NCBI RefSeq assembly: GCF_020035535.1 | Contig: NZ_CP083349.1 | Coordinates: forward strand, 4,127,018-4,191,017 | Direction: 5' to 3' | DNA length: 64,000 bases | Origin: Ensifer adhaerens | GTDB taxonomy: Bacteria > Pseudomonadota > Alphaproteobacteria > Rhizobiales > Rhizobiaceae | Shown: positions 33,576-42,400 of the stretch, piece after piece | How the letters are laid out: each line of letters starts with the position of its first letter | How positions within the stretch are numbered: the first letter of the stretch is position 1 | The notes under the pieces: generated by a model | The model's database searches: none | Seen by the model: only the letters and a program-made list of their open reading frames with translations | What the model was told of the DNA's origin: nothing | Program-made: the position numbers and the translations under genes

Positions 33576-35049
33576 AAAGCAATGGCGCGCCGAGCCGGCG
33601 CGCATGGCCGCACTCGCCAAGCTGCCGGTTTTCTGGTCGCTCGAAGGCAAGCGCGTCGTCGTGTCTGGCGCAAGCGACGCCGCGGCCTGGAAAGCCGAGT
33701 TGCTGGCCGCCTGCGGCGCCGAGGTTCACCTCTATGCGCCCGTGGACGAACTTGGCGAAGTCTGCGAGGCACTGATCGAGAAGGGTGCCGCTCATCCGTC
33801 GGGTGGTTTCATTCACCACCACGAGGCCTGGAGGGCGGACGCGCTGGCCGGTGCAGCGCTCGCGGTTGCCGATTGCGACAGCGACGAGGAAGCGCAGATA
33901 TTCTTCGGGGCTGCCCAGCAGGCCGGCGTACCGGTCAACGTCATAGACAAGCCTGCCTTCTGCCAGTTCCAGTTCGGCTCGATCGTCAATCGCTCGCCGG
34001 TCGTCGTGTCGATCTCCACCGATGGCGCAGCGCCCATTCTCGCCCAGGCGATCCGTCGGCGTATCGAGACGCTGCTGCCGCCGGTGTTGAAGGACTGGGC
34101 GGCGCTGGCGCAGGCGTTGCGCGACAAGGTGAATGCGCGGCTCAAGCCGGGCGCGCCGCGCCGCGCCTTCTGGGAACGTTTCGTCGATATCGCTTTTCAG
34201 GCGACACCGGAGGAGGGTGTCGATACGCGGCTGGTGGCGGAGATGGAGCGCCTGTCGGCGAACCATGCCGCCACTGGCCGCGTGACGCTTGTCGGTGCCG
34301 GCCCCGGCGACAGCGAATATCTGACGCTGAAGGCGGTGCGGGCGCTGCAGGCGGCCGACGTCATCCTGTTCGACGATCTCGTTTCGAACGAAGTTCTGGA
34401 ACTCGCGCGGCGCGAGGCCAAGCGCATGCTGGTCGGCAAGCGCGGCGGGCGCGAAAGCTGCCGGCAGGAGGACATCAACGACACGATGGTGGCGCTGGCG
34501 CGCGCTGGCAAACGTGTCGTTCGGCTGAAGGCCGGCGATCCCATGATCTTCGGCCGTGCCGGCGAAGAAATCGCCCGGCTCGAAGAGGAGGGCATCCCGG
34601 TTGATGTCGTGCCCGGCATCACGGCCGCGAGCGCGATGGCGGCGCGCCTTGGTGTGTCGTTGACCCATCGCGATCACGCCCAGGCGGTACGCTTCGTCAC
34701 CGGCCATTCCCGCCATGGCGGCCTTCCCGCTGATATGGACTGGCGGGCTTTGGCTGATCCGAAGACCACGACGGTCTTCTACATGGGCGGTCGCACCGCA
34801 CCGGCCATCGCCGCACGCCTTCTGGAGGAAGGGCTGTCCGGTGACACCCCGGTCGTCATCTCCGCCAATGTCAGCCGCGACAATGAGCGGCGCTGGCAAG
34901 GTACCTTGCGCGACCTTGCGGTCGGCATTGCCGTGATCGGCTGTGACGATCCGGTCCTGATCGGCATCGGTGCCGCTTTTGGCGTAAGGCGGGTGCCGAT
35001 GGTTGCTGCCCAGCCTGCGCCTTTTGCCGCAGGTTCGCTTGCAGGTTGA
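33547..35049 (+). CDS. cysG: Siroheme synthase (multifunctional CysG)
   Basis: 500 residues with the three-activity CysG layout: NAD-dependent dehydrogenase/ferrochelatase part (about 20-200, PVFWSLEGKRVVVSGASDAAAWKAELLAACGAEV and NRSPVVVSISTDGAAPILAQAIRRRIE) and uroporphyrinogen-III C-methyltransferase part (about 240-490, VTLVGAGPGDSEYLTLKAVRALQAADVILFDDLVS, LKAGDPMIFGRAGEE, VVPGITAASAMAARLG). It makes siroheme, the cofactor NirB needs. AGGGGG is 7 bases before the ATG at 33547, inside nasA, so translation is coupled. Last clear gene of the nas operon. Confidence 0.94.
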   Translation: MDALLPLRNEKQWRAEPARMAALAKLPVFWSLEGKRVVVSGASDAAAWKAELLAACGAEVHLYAPVDELGEVCEALIEKGAAHPSGGFIHHHEAWRADALAGAALAVADCDSDEEAQIFFGAAQQAGVPVNVIDKPAFCQFQFGSIVNRSPVVVSISTDGAAPILAQAIRRRIETLLPPVLKDWAALAQALRDKVNARLKPGAPRRAFWERFVDIAFQATPEEGVDTRLVAEMERLSANHAATGRVTLVGAGPGDSEYLTLKAVRALQAADVILFDDLVSNEVLELARREAKRMLVGKRGGRESCRQEDINDTMVALARAGKRVVRLKAGDPMIFGRAGEEIARLEEEGIPVDVVPGITAASAMAARLGVSLTHRDHAQAVRFVTGHSRHGGLPADMDWRALADPKTTTVFYMGGRTAPAIAARLLEEGLSGDTPVVISANVSRDNERRWQGTLRDLAVGIAVIGCDDPVLIGIGAAFGVRRVPMVAAQPAPFAAGSLAG

Positions 35050-35137
35050 AACTTTCCCTCGTTCGGCGTTGCAAACACCGGCCGCATGCTTACCTTGCCG
35101 CGCGGTAGAGTGATGTCGATGACGGGAGATTCGCCAG

Positions 35138-35833
35138 ATGCTGGACCTGCGTGTTCACTTCCTTGAAGCGTATGGATCGCTTGCCCCCTGGCGCGAAGAG
35201 GTTCTTCGCCAGGTGCGCGATACCGCCCATCGGGTCGGCGCGCGTGTCCCTGCCTCGGACAGTGCCGCTCCCATCGATGTCGTCGTTGAAAACAGGCCGG
35301 GCGAGACCATTCCGGAAATGGGCGTGGCCGGTAGTTGCTACCGCAGGGGCCTGGTCTGCCTCACGCTCGACCCTGACAACGAGAATTTTCATCCCAGTCT
35401 CGCCGCCGAAGAAGTGCGGAGAATGCTGACGCATGAACTCCATCATTCCTTCCGCCACGCGACCTGCGGCTATGGTTCCAAGCTCGGCGAAGCCTTGGTC
35501 ACCGAAGGCCTTGCTGATGCCTTCGAGGCGGAGATAAACGGCGGCGACGGCCATGCCTGGAATCACGCGATTGCGGCAGGCGATTGGACGGGCTTGCTGG
35601 AGCGCGCCGAGCGGGAACTCTGGGAAGACGGCTATGATCATGCCGGTTGGTTCTTCGGCTGCGATCGCGCGCTGCCGCGCTGGGCGGGCTATACGATCGG
35701 CTATCACCTCGTGAAAACCTATCTTGCAGCCAACCCCGACGCGCGCCCGTCACAGATGACAGCGACGCCTGCATCCGTCGTCATCGGCGAAGCCTGGGCG
35801 CCGTTGAAGGAAGGTCTTTACGCCGCCGCCTGA
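35138..35833 (+). CDS. DUF2268-type putative zinc-dependent protease
   Basis: 231 residues. The zinc-binding HELHH motif is at 99-103, with E123 in VTEGLADAFE a likely third ligand and E130 nearby, as in DUF2268 proteins. No signal peptide or membrane span. A C-terminal block, WAGYTIGYHLVKTYLAANPDARPSQM, resembles the end of the family domain. Function unknown. It follows cysG by 88 bp on the same strand without a visible terminator, so it may be read from the nas operon, but nothing else links it to nitrate use. Confidence 0.8.
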   Translation: MLDLRVHFLEAYGSLAPWREEVLRQVRDTAHRVGARVPASDSAAPIDVVVENRPGETIPEMGVAGSCYRRGLVCLTLDPDNENFHPSLAAEEVRRMLTHELHHSFRHATCGYGSKLGEALVTEGLADAFEAEINGGDGHAWNHAIAAGDWTGLLERAERELWEDGYDHAGWFFGCDRALPRWAGYTIGYHLVKTYLAANPDARPSQMTATPASVVIGEAWAPLKEGLYAAA

Positions 35834-35902
35834 GCGGCGCGAATGGGATGAAGCAGCCTGCTTGCGGACGTCCGCCCGCATTCCGTCCGAAGACATCGTG
35901 CT

Positions 35903-36322
35903 CTAGGCGTAGGGCGCTTCATCCCGATCGCGCCCGGGCAGCTTCCTGACGTCGCCGATCCAAGACAGGGCCGAGGAACACCAGATCTGTGAGCGTGGCC
36001 GGAGCTGCCGGCGCTGATTGATCGTACCGACCCGTATGCCGACTTCGAGCGCGTCCTCGTCCGTGCCGGTCGTGTAGATCGGCGAGCCACAATTCGGGCA
36101 GAAGAACTGCAGCCGTTGCCGGCCGTTGTCACCGATCTTCACATAGAGCTTCGGTTCGCCGCCGGTCAGCCGGAAGTTTTCGCGCGCGGTTCCGGCGGTC
36201 ACCCGATAGGCCGATCCCGTCAGTTGCTGGCAATCGGTGCAATGGCAGATCGCGACGTCCGCCGGATCGATCTCGGCTTCATAGGTCACAAAGCCGCAGT
36301 GGCATTGCCCGTCGATATGCAT
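35903..36322 (-). CDS. GFA family (glutathione-dependent formaldehyde-activating-like) protein
   Basis: 139 residues with the zinc-binding cysteines of the GFA fold: CHCGFVTYE near 7-15, CHCTDCQQLTGSAYRVT near 31-47 and FFCPNCGSPIYTTG near 78-91. Members are mostly uncharacterised; few have formaldehyde-glutathione activity. ATG at 36322 has GGGAGG upstream. Stands alone between the DUF2268 gene (convergent) and the iol genes. Confidence 0.85.
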   Translation of the reverse strand: MHIDGQCHCGFVTYEAEIDPADVAICHCTDCQQLTGSAYRVTAGTARENFRLTGGEPKLYVKIGDNGRQRLQFFCPNCGSPIYTTGTDEDALEVGIRVGTINQRRQLRPRSQIWCSSALSWIGDVRKLPGRDRDEAPYA

Positions 36323-36352
36323 GGAGGCCTCCCTGAAAGCAGGGAAGCTAGA

Positions 36353-36385
36353 GCGGAGCGGCAAAAAGTGTATGCCGCTTTCCGC
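36353..36385. repeat. Palindromic element upstream of the GFA gene
   Basis: GCGGA-GCGGCA, loop AAAAGTGTA, TGCCGC-TT-TCCGC. The loop CAAAAAGTGTATG is reminiscent of the RIME-like core CAAAAGTGTGCAG, so it may be a distant member of the same family. It is 31 bases upstream of the GFA start on the minus strand. Confidence 0.5.
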
Positions 36386-36467
36386 GTTTGCGCTTGGATG
36401 GCGCCATCGACGGCGGTCGCCACAGGCTGCGCCTGAAAGCTGGCGCTGTTGACGCGTAAGTGGAAAC

Positions 36468-37268
36468 TTACACGCCGGTGAACAGCCACTCGTGTTCGCG
36501 GGCGTTGTGGAACTTCCAGATGCGCTTCGGCCCGGCCATGACATTGAGGTAATAGACGTCGTAGCCATGCACGGCGGCGACCGGATGATAGCCCCTCGGC
36601 ACCAGCGTCACGTCGCCGTCTTCGACCGCCATGGTCTCGTCGAGCGACCGATCGTCCGTATAGACGCGCTGCATGGCAAAACCCTGCGGCGGGTTCAGGC
36701 GGTGGTAATAGGTCTCTTCCAGATAGCTTTCGGCCGGCAGGTCGTCCTGATCATGCTTGTGCGGCGGGTAGGAAGAAGTATGGCCGCCGGGCGTGATCAC
36801 CTCGACGACGAGCAGCGACTGCGCCGAGCCGTCGTCTTCCGGCATGATGTTGGTGACGTAGCGGGTATTGGTGCCCTTGCCGCGGGTCATTTGCGGATGG
36901 GTTCCGGGCGCAATGACCTTCGCCTTGAAGCCGTCGCCGCCCGGCGCCGAGCAGATGGCGAGGTCGAGGTTCGAGGTGGCCGTTGCCTGCCAGCGGCTGC
37001 CCTTCGGAATGTAGACGGCGTAGGGCTGGCCCTCGAAGGGGGTCATGCGCTCGCCGAGTTCGCCGAAGCTTTCGCCGTCGACGGCGACTTTCGCCTTGCC
37101 GGAAACCAGCACCAGGCAGATTTCCTTGTCGCCGGTCTCGCCTTCGGTCGTCTCGCCGGCCTTCAGCCGCTCGAGCGCGAAGCCGACATAGGTCCAGCCG
37201 GCGCTCTCCGGCGTCACGTTTTGCATGAGGCCTGATTTGGCCTTCGGTTTGACGAGCAGCTTGGACAT
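36468..37268 (-). CDS. iolB: 5-deoxy-glucuronate isomerase
   Basis: 266 residues, full length for IolB. Cupin features: GYHPVAAVHGYDVYYLNVMAGP near the end and SSYPPHKHDQDDLPAESYLEETYYHRLNPPQGFAMQRVYTDDRSLDETMAV in the middle (about 160-210), with the metal-binding PPHKHD ... E residues. It isomerises 5-deoxy-glucuronate to 2-deoxy-5-keto-gluconate in myo-inositol breakdown. GGGAGATCGAC precedes the ATG. Last gene of the iol cluster; a palindromic repeat lies between it and iolE. Confidence 0.95.
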   Translation of the reverse strand: MSKLLVKPKAKSGLMQNVTPESAGWTYVGFALERLKAGETTEGETGDKEICLVLVSGKAKVAVDGESFGELGERMTPFEGQPYAVYIPKGSRWQATATSNLDLAICSAPGGDGFKAKVIAPGTHPQMTRGKGTNTRYVTNIMPEDDGSAQSLLVVEVITPGGHTSSYPPHKHDQDDLPAESYLEETYYHRLNPPQGFAMQRVYTDDRSLDETMAVEDGDVTLVPRGYHPVAAVHGYDVYYLNVMAGPKRIWKFHNAREHEWLFTGV

Positions 37269-37313
37269 GTCGATCTCCCTAACTCTTTATCATGGGGTGC
37301 CGGTCGTGCGGTC

Positions 37314-37376
37314 TGCCCCTCACCCTAGCCCTCTCCCCGCTTGCGGGGAGAAGGTGGCGGCAGCCGGATGAGGGGC
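37314..37376. repeat. Intergenic palindromic repeat (copy 1), between iolE and iolB
   Basis: CCTCTCCCCGC-TT-GCGGGGAGAAGG at 37330-37354 followed by TGGCGGCAGCCGGATGAGGGG. The reverse complement of the element at 45709-45756 matches it almost base for base over about 45 bp. Elements of this type are common between genes in rhizobia. It may affect mRNA ends inside the iol operon. Confidence 0.8.
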
Positions 37377-37411
37377 CGGCCCTCACCGAACCCGGCGACC
37401 GAAAGTCTGGC

Positions 37412-38311
37412 CTACTTGTCGAGCCCGGCTTCCTTGGCGAAGGCCTTCAGCGACTTCAGCCCGAGCGACTGGTATTCGAACGGGTTGCGCACGGTCGAAT
37501 CCTGTTCGGCCTCGATCACCAGCCAGCCGGAATAGTTGTGCTCGGCCGCGATCTTCAGCACGGGGACGAAGTCGACGCCACCCTCGCTGTCGCCGGGAAC
37601 CGTGAAGACACCGCGGCGCACGCCTTCGAGGAAGGAGAGGCCTTCGCCCTCGACGACCTTGCGCACGGCAGGCCGCACGTTCTTGCAATGGATGTGGCGG
37701 ACGCGGTGCATGTATTTCTTCGCGACCTCGACCGGGTCGGAACCGCCGAACCAGGCGTGGCCGGTGTCGAGCAGCAGCTTGGTCGCCGGCCCGGTGTTCT
37801 GCATCAGGAGATCGATTTCCTCGCCGGTCTGGACGATCGTGCCCATGTGGTGATGGTAGACGAGGTCGATGCCCTGGTCGGCGCAATATTGCGCGATCGC
37901 TTCGAGGTCGGCGCCGAACTTCTTCCACTGGTCGGCCGGCAGAACCGGCTTGTCGTTGGCGACCGACTTTCCGTCGTCGCCATGGATCGCGTTCGAGGTT
38001 TCGCAGACGATCGCCACCTTGCAGCCATTGTGCTTCAGGAGGTCGAGATGCGGCTGGATCGCCTTCTTCTCGGCCTCGACGTCATGGGTGAGCAGGTTGG
38101 TCGAGTGCCAGCCGGAGACGAAGACGAGATCATAGGAGCCAAGCTTCTGCTTCAGCGCCGCCGGGTCGGATGGCATCTTGTGGCCTTTCTCGATGCCGTC
38201 GAAGCCGATCTTCTGGCAATCGGAGAGGCAGTCATCGAGCGTCAGATGCGCTCCGATCGAATGATCGTCGTCGTTGCTCCAGGCGATCGGGTTGGTTCCG
38301 TAGCGGATCAT
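37412..38311 (-). CDS. iolE: Inosose (2-keto-myo-inositol) dehydratase
   Basis: 299 residues, a TIM-barrel of the xylose-isomerase-like family. It starts [20 protein letters not shown], and the metal/substrate blocks [18 protein letters not shown] near 151 and [18 protein letters not shown] near 179 are typical. It converts 2-keto-myo-inositol to 3D-trihydroxycyclohexane-1,2-dione. ATG at 38311 matches other IolE proteins. It is 98 bp downstream of iolD, with a terminator-like hairpin in that gap. Confidence 0.95.
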   Translation of the reverse strand: MIRYGTNPIAWSNDDDHSIGAHLTLDDCLSDCQKIGFDGIEKGHKMPSDPAALKQKLGSYDLVFVSGWHSTNLLTHDVEAEKKAIQPHLDLLKHNGCKVAIVCETSNAIHGDDGKSVANDKPVLPADQWKKFGADLEAIAQYCADQGIDLVYHHHMGTIVQTGEEIDLLMQNTGPATKLLLDTGHAWFGGSDPVEVAKKYMHRVRHIHCKNVRPAVRKVVEGEGLSFLEGVRRGVFTVPGDSEGGVDFVPVLKIAAEHNYSGWLVIEAEQDSTVRNPFEYQSLGLKSLKAFAKEAGLDK

Positions 38312-38365
38312 GTCTTTCACTTTCTGATGCCATCCGCGGAAGGCGGATGTTTTGTGAGCATAAAC

Positions 38366-38396
38366 GGGAAAAGCGCCCGCGCGAAAACGCGGGCGC
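38366..38396 (-). terminator. Terminator-like hairpin between iolD and iolE
   Basis: Minus strand: GCGCCCGCG, loop TTTTCG, CGCGGGCGC, then TTTTCCC. A perfect 9-bp G+C stem with a U run, 14 bases after the iolD stop. It would reduce read-through into iolE and iolB unless suppressed. Confidence 0.7.
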
Positions 38397-38409
38397 CGAA
38401 AGGGCAATC

Positions 38410-40263
38410 TTAGCCGAAGCGCTGTGCGGCGAGCGCCTTCTCATAACCCTCGCGCGCCGCGTTGACCTGGGCGCGGCCCGAGACCTCGGGCACTGCGACA
38501 TCCCACCAGTGGCCGCCGGCCTCGGTCGTGATCAGCGGATCGGTGTCGATGACGATCACGGTCGTGCGCGTCTCGCTCGCGGTCTCCTTGAGCGCCGCTT
38601 CGAGTTCGGAGATCGAGCCGACCTTGCGGGTGACGGCGCCCATCGCGCCGGCATGCGCCGCGAAGTCGATCTGCGGCAGTTCGACGTGATGGGTGTCCTT
38701 CAAGAGATTGTTGAAGTTGGCGCCGCCGGTGCCCATCTGCAGTCGGTTGATGCAGCCGTAGCCGGCATTGTCGAGCAGCACGATGGTGAACTTGGCGCCA
38801 AGCATGATCGAAGAGGCGATCTCCGAATTCAGCATCATGTAGCTGCCGTCACCGACCATGACGATCACGTCGCTCTCGGGCTTGGCGAGCTTGACGCCGA
38901 GACCGCCGGCAACTTCGTAACCCATGGTCGAGAAGCCGTATTCCATGTGGTAGCCGCCGGGCTCTTCCGCCTGCCAGAGCTTGTGCAACTCACCGGGTAG
39001 ACCGCCGGCGGCGCAGACGAGCGTCGTGTTCTTGCCGCCGCGGGCGCGCTGCACGGCGCCGATCACCTGGGCGTCGGAGGGAAGGGCCGCATTGGTCGTG
39101 GCCGTCGCCTTGTCGGCAGCCGCCAGCCATTCCGCCTTGCCGGCCTTGGCCTTCGCGGTCCAGCTCGGATCGGCCTTGTGGCCGCCAAGACCGCCGGAGA
39201 TGCGGTTGAGACCGGCGCGGGCGTCTGCGATCAGCGGCAGGCCGTTGTGTTTGCCGGCGTCGAAAGGCTGAACGTTGAGGCCGATGATCTTCAGGCCCTC
39301 GTTCTTGAAGAGCGCCCAGGAGCCGGTTGTGAAGTCCTGCAGGCGCGAGCCGACGGCGAGAACCACGTCGGCATCCTCGGCAAGCGCGTTGGAGGCGGTG
39401 GTGCCGGTCACGCCGACCGAGCCCATGTTGAGCGAATGCGAATGCGGCAGCGCCGACTTGCCGGCCTGCGTCTCGACCACGGGAATGCCGTGGCGTTCGG
39501 CGAAATCGCCGAGCTCCTTGCTCGCTTCGGAATAGAGCACGCCGCCGCCGGCGATGATGATCGGCTTCTTTGCTTCCTTCAGCGCCGCGATCGCCGTCGC
39601 CAGTTCGTCGAGATCCGGCTCGACGCGGCGCGGCACCCAGACCTTCTCGTCGAAGAAGTTTTCGGGGTAGTCGTAGGCTTCCGCCTGGACATCCTGGCAG
39701 AGCGACAGCGTTACCGGGCCGCAATCGGCCGGATCCGTCAGCACCTGCATGGCGCGGCGCAGCGCCGGGATGATCTGTTCGGGCCGGGTGACGCGGTCGA
39801 AGTAGCGCGACACCGGACGGAAGCAGTCGTTCGCCGAGATCGTGCCGTCGCCGAAGCTTTCCACCTGCTGCAGCACCGGATCGGGGCGTCGGTTGGCGAA
39901 CACATCGCCGGGCAGGAAGAGGACCGGCAGGCGGTTGACATGGGCGAGTGCTGCCGAGGTCACCATGTTGAGCGCGCCGGGGCCGATCGAGGTGGTGCAG
40001 GCCATGAAGCGGCGGCGGAAGCTCGCCTTGGCAAAGGCGATCGCCGCATTCGCCATGCCCTGTTCGTTCTGGGCGCGATAGGTCGGTAGAGTGTCCTTGA
40101 TCGCGTGCAGCGCTTCGCCGACGCCGGCCACGTTGCCGTGGCCGAAGATGGCGAAAACACCGCCGAAGATCGGCACCTTCTTGCCATCGATAACGGTCAT
40201 CTGGCGGGTCAGGAACCGCGCCACGGCCTGTGCCATGGTCAGGCGCACGGTCTTCTGGCTCAT
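38410..40263 (-). CDS. iolD: 3D-(3,5/4)-trihydroxycyclohexane-1,2-dione acylhydrolase
   Basis: 617 residues, a thiamine-diphosphate enzyme. N-terminal Pyr domain starts [49 protein letters not shown]; the cofactor-binding block is [39 protein letters not shown] (about 462-500), a GDG ... N motif. It opens the ring to give 5-deoxy-glucuronate. GAGGAGGAAACAG precedes the ATG. It lies 75 bp after iolC on the same strand. Confidence 0.96.
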   Translation of the reverse strand: MSQKTVRLTMAQAVARFLTRQMTVIDGKKVPIFGGVFAIFGHGNVAGVGEALHAIKDTLPTYRAQNEQGMANAAIAFAKASFRRRFMACTTSIGPGALNMVTSAALAHVNRLPVLFLPGDVFANRRPDPVLQQVESFGDGTISANDCFRPVSRYFDRVTRPEQIIPALRRAMQVLTDPADCGPVTLSLCQDVQAEAYDYPENFFDEKVWVPRRVEPDLDELATAIAALKEAKKPIIIAGGGVLYSEASKELGDFAERHGIPVVETQAGKSALPHSHSLNMGSVGVTGTTASNALAEDADVVLAVGSRLQDFTTGSWALFKNEGLKIIGLNVQPFDAGKHNGLPLIADARAGLNRISGGLGGHKADPSWTAKAKAGKAEWLAAADKATATTNAALPSDAQVIGAVQRARGGKNTTLVCAAGGLPGELHKLWQAEEPGGYHMEYGFSTMGYEVAGGLGVKLAKPESDVIVMVGDGSYMMLNSEIASSIMLGAKFTIVLLDNAGYGCINRLQMGTGGANFNNLLKDTHHVELPQIDFAAHAGAMGAVTRKVGSISELEAALKETASETRTTVIVIDTDPLITTEAGGHWWDVAVPEVSGRAQVNAAREGYEKALAAQRFG

Positions 40264-40338
40264 AATCTGTTTCCTCCTCGTGGGCGAAATCGTCCCGTTC
40301 CACCCTGTCTGCTTGCATGATCAACGATTGCGTCGATC

Positions 40339-42276
40339 CTATGCCGCCTTTGTTTCACCCAGTTGCAGCCAGAGATCGACCAGCGCCTTGAATTTTCCGG
40401 CCATGTCGGCGATCGCCTGGTCGTCGCTCATCGTGCCGCCGAGCCAGGCCCGGCCGGCATCGGCGAAGATCGTGCGGCCGACGGCAAAGCCCCGGACCGT
40501 CTTCGAGGTGCGGGCGGCTGCAAAGCCGTCCTTGAGTTGCTCATAGGGCGCTTCGAGGCCCAAGAGCACCACGCCGCGGCAGAGCGGATCGCGCGCCTCG
40601 ATGACGGCATCGATCGCTGCCCAGGCGCCGCGGCTTGCCTGCGGCTCGAGCTTCCACCAGTCCGGCTTGAGGCCGGCATCGTAGAGTTCGGTCAGCGCCC
40701 GCGGAATGGTCTGGTCGTCGAGCTTGCCATGCTTGCCGGCAATGATTTCGATCAGGATCTCACGACCAACCTTGCGCGCCGCCTCGAAGGCCGAGCGGAG
40801 CTTTGCCACCTGCTGGGCTTTCAGCTCTGCCGGATCATCCGGGTGGTAGAAGGAGAGCACCTTGATGCAGTGATCGACCGGCCAGTCGATCAGGCGGCTG
40901 CCGAGATCCTGGCTGAATTCGAACTGCAGCGGCCGCGAGCCCGGAAGTTCGATCGGCTTGCCGATCCAGAAATCGCGGTGCGCGCCGGCGGCGTAAAGCG
41001 CGTCGCGACCGTATTTGTCATCGATCAGCATGCCGAAGCCGGAGCGGCCGGCCGCCACCTGTGCGGCGGCCTTCACCGCCAGAACCTTGAAGGCGGGAAT
41101 GCGGGCGAGCAGCGCGGGGTCGCCGGCAGCCATGTCCTCGAGCTGGCTGCGATGGTCGATCGCCAGCGCCATCAGAAGCGGGATATCGCGGCGGCGTGTG
41201 GTTGCCCAGTGAACGTGGTTGATCGCCTCATCCTTGCGCAGAGCCCGTTCCCTGCTGCCCTTTTCCAGGAAGAACTGCAGTTCCGTCCAGGTCGGGATTT
41301 CAGGCGCGCAGAGCAGGCGCGAGACGGCGAAGGCGCCGCAGGCATTGGCCCAGGTGGCAGACGTCGCGTGCGGCTCGTTCCTCAGCCAGCCGCGCAGGAA
41401 CCCGGACATGAAGGCGTCGCCGGCGCCAAGCACGTTATAGACCTCGATCGGGAAGCCCTTGCCGACGATACCGTCTTCGAGATTGTCGGAGATCGGGCCG
41501 TCATAGACGATGCAGCCCATCGGTCCGCGCTTCAAGACGATCGTCGCCTTGGAGAGCGAGCGGATCGTCTTCAGTGCCTGGAGCAGGTCGCTTTCGCCCG
41601 AGGCGATCAGCACTTCCTCTTCCGTACCGACGATCAGGTCGCAATCGGCAAGAACCGTTTTCAGGTGCGCCGAAACCCGGTCAGACGCAATGTATCGGCT
41701 TTCGCCGGCGTCATGGCCGGCAAGGCCCCAGAGGTTCGGGCGGTAGTCGATGTCGAAGACGACCTTCGCGCCGTTTTCCTTGGCAATGCGGATCGCCTTG
41801 CGCTGGGCGGCATCGGTGTTCGGCTTGGAGAAATGCGTGCCCGAGACAAGCACGGCGCGGGCGGAGCGGATGAACTCTTCCGAAACGTCGTCTTCGCAGA
41901 GCGCGTTGTCGGCGCAGTTGTCGCGATAGAAGAGCAGCGGGAAGGTCTTGTCGTTTTCGACCGCGAGGATCGCGAGCGCTGTCAGCCGCTCCGGATCGGT
42001 GACGATGCCGCGTGTCTCGACGCCTTCACGGGTGAGCTGCTCGCGGATGAAGCGCCCCATCTGTTCGTCGCCGACGCGGGTGAGCAAGGCCGACTTGAGG
42101 CCGAGGCGCGCCGTGCCGACCGAAATATTGCAGGGGCATCCGCCGACCGACTTCGCAAAACTCGAAACGTCCTCGAGCCGCGTGCCGATCTGCTGGCCAT
42201 AGAGATCGACCGAGGCTCGGCCGATGGTGATCAGGTCGAGCGGCTTGGCTCCCTGTGCCGAAACGTTCTGGCTCAC
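40339..42276 (-). CDS. iolC: Bifunctional 5-dehydro-2-deoxygluconokinase with C-terminal DUF2090 domain
   Basis: 645 residues from a GTG preceded by GGGGAGGAA. The first half (about 13-325) is a PfkB-type sugar kinase: ITIGRASVDLYGQQIG, GGCPCNISVGTARLGLKSALLTRVGDEQMG, and the catalytic motif NVLGAGDAFMSGFLRGW near 285. The second half (about 330-640) is a DUF2090 aldolase-like barrel, a fusion seen in many proteobacterial IolC proteins. The kinase makes 2-deoxy-5-keto-gluconate-6-phosphate; the DUF2090 part may act on that product as an aldolase (the usual IolJ step), which would explain why no iolJ is seen here. Confidence 0.93.
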   Translation of the reverse strand: MSQNVSAQGAKPLDLITIGRASVDLYGQQIGTRLEDVSSFAKSVGGCPCNISVGTARLGLKSALLTRVGDEQMGRFIREQLTREGVETRGIVTDPERLTALAILAVENDKTFPLLFYRDNCADNALCEDDVSEEFIRSARAVLVSGTHFSKPNTDAAQRKAIRIAKENGAKVVFDIDYRPNLWGLAGHDAGESRYIASDRVSAHLKTVLADCDLIVGTEEEVLIASGESDLLQALKTIRSLSKATIVLKRGPMGCIVYDGPISDNLEDGIVGKGFPIEVYNVLGAGDAFMSGFLRGWLRNEPHATSATWANACGAFAVSRLLCAPEIPTWTELQFFLEKGSRERALRKDEAINHVHWATTRRRDIPLLMALAIDHRSQLEDMAAGDPALLARIPAFKVLAVKAAAQVAAGRSGFGMLIDDKYGRDALYAAGAHRDFWIGKPIELPGSRPLQFEFSQDLGSRLIDWPVDHCIKVLSFYHPDDPAELKAQQVAKLRSAFEAARKVGREILIEIIAGKHGKLDDQTIPRALTELYDAGLKPDWWKLEPQASRGAWAAIDAVIEARDPLCRGVVLLGLEAPYEQLKDGFAAARTSKTVRGFAVGRTIFADAGRAWLGGTMSDDQAIADMAGKFKALVDLWLQLGETKAA

Positions 42277-42370
42277 TGCTTCCTCCCCGCGGACACCTTG
42301 GCGGGCCCGACCATTTTCGTACTGTGGGTGATGGCAGTATGAAACATAAATTCCGACGTTTAGTCAATAT

Positions 42371-42384
42371 GGAATTTTCATTCT
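42371..42384. promoter_or_regulatory. Candidate IolR operator upstream of iolC
   Basis: GGAA-TTTTCA-TTCT fits the GGAA-N6-TTCC motif I recall as the IolR site of S. meliloti with one end base changed. It lies 95 bp before the iolC start, in the gap after iolR. The sequence around it, GTCAATATGGAAT, is shared with the site before the dehydrogenase gene. Confidence 0.6.
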
Positions 42385-42400
42385 ATCTGTTCCGTTTCGC

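Noticed and set aside
40363..42342. Plus-strand frame of almost 2 kb opposite iolC
   Set aside because: Shadow of iolC without domain signature.
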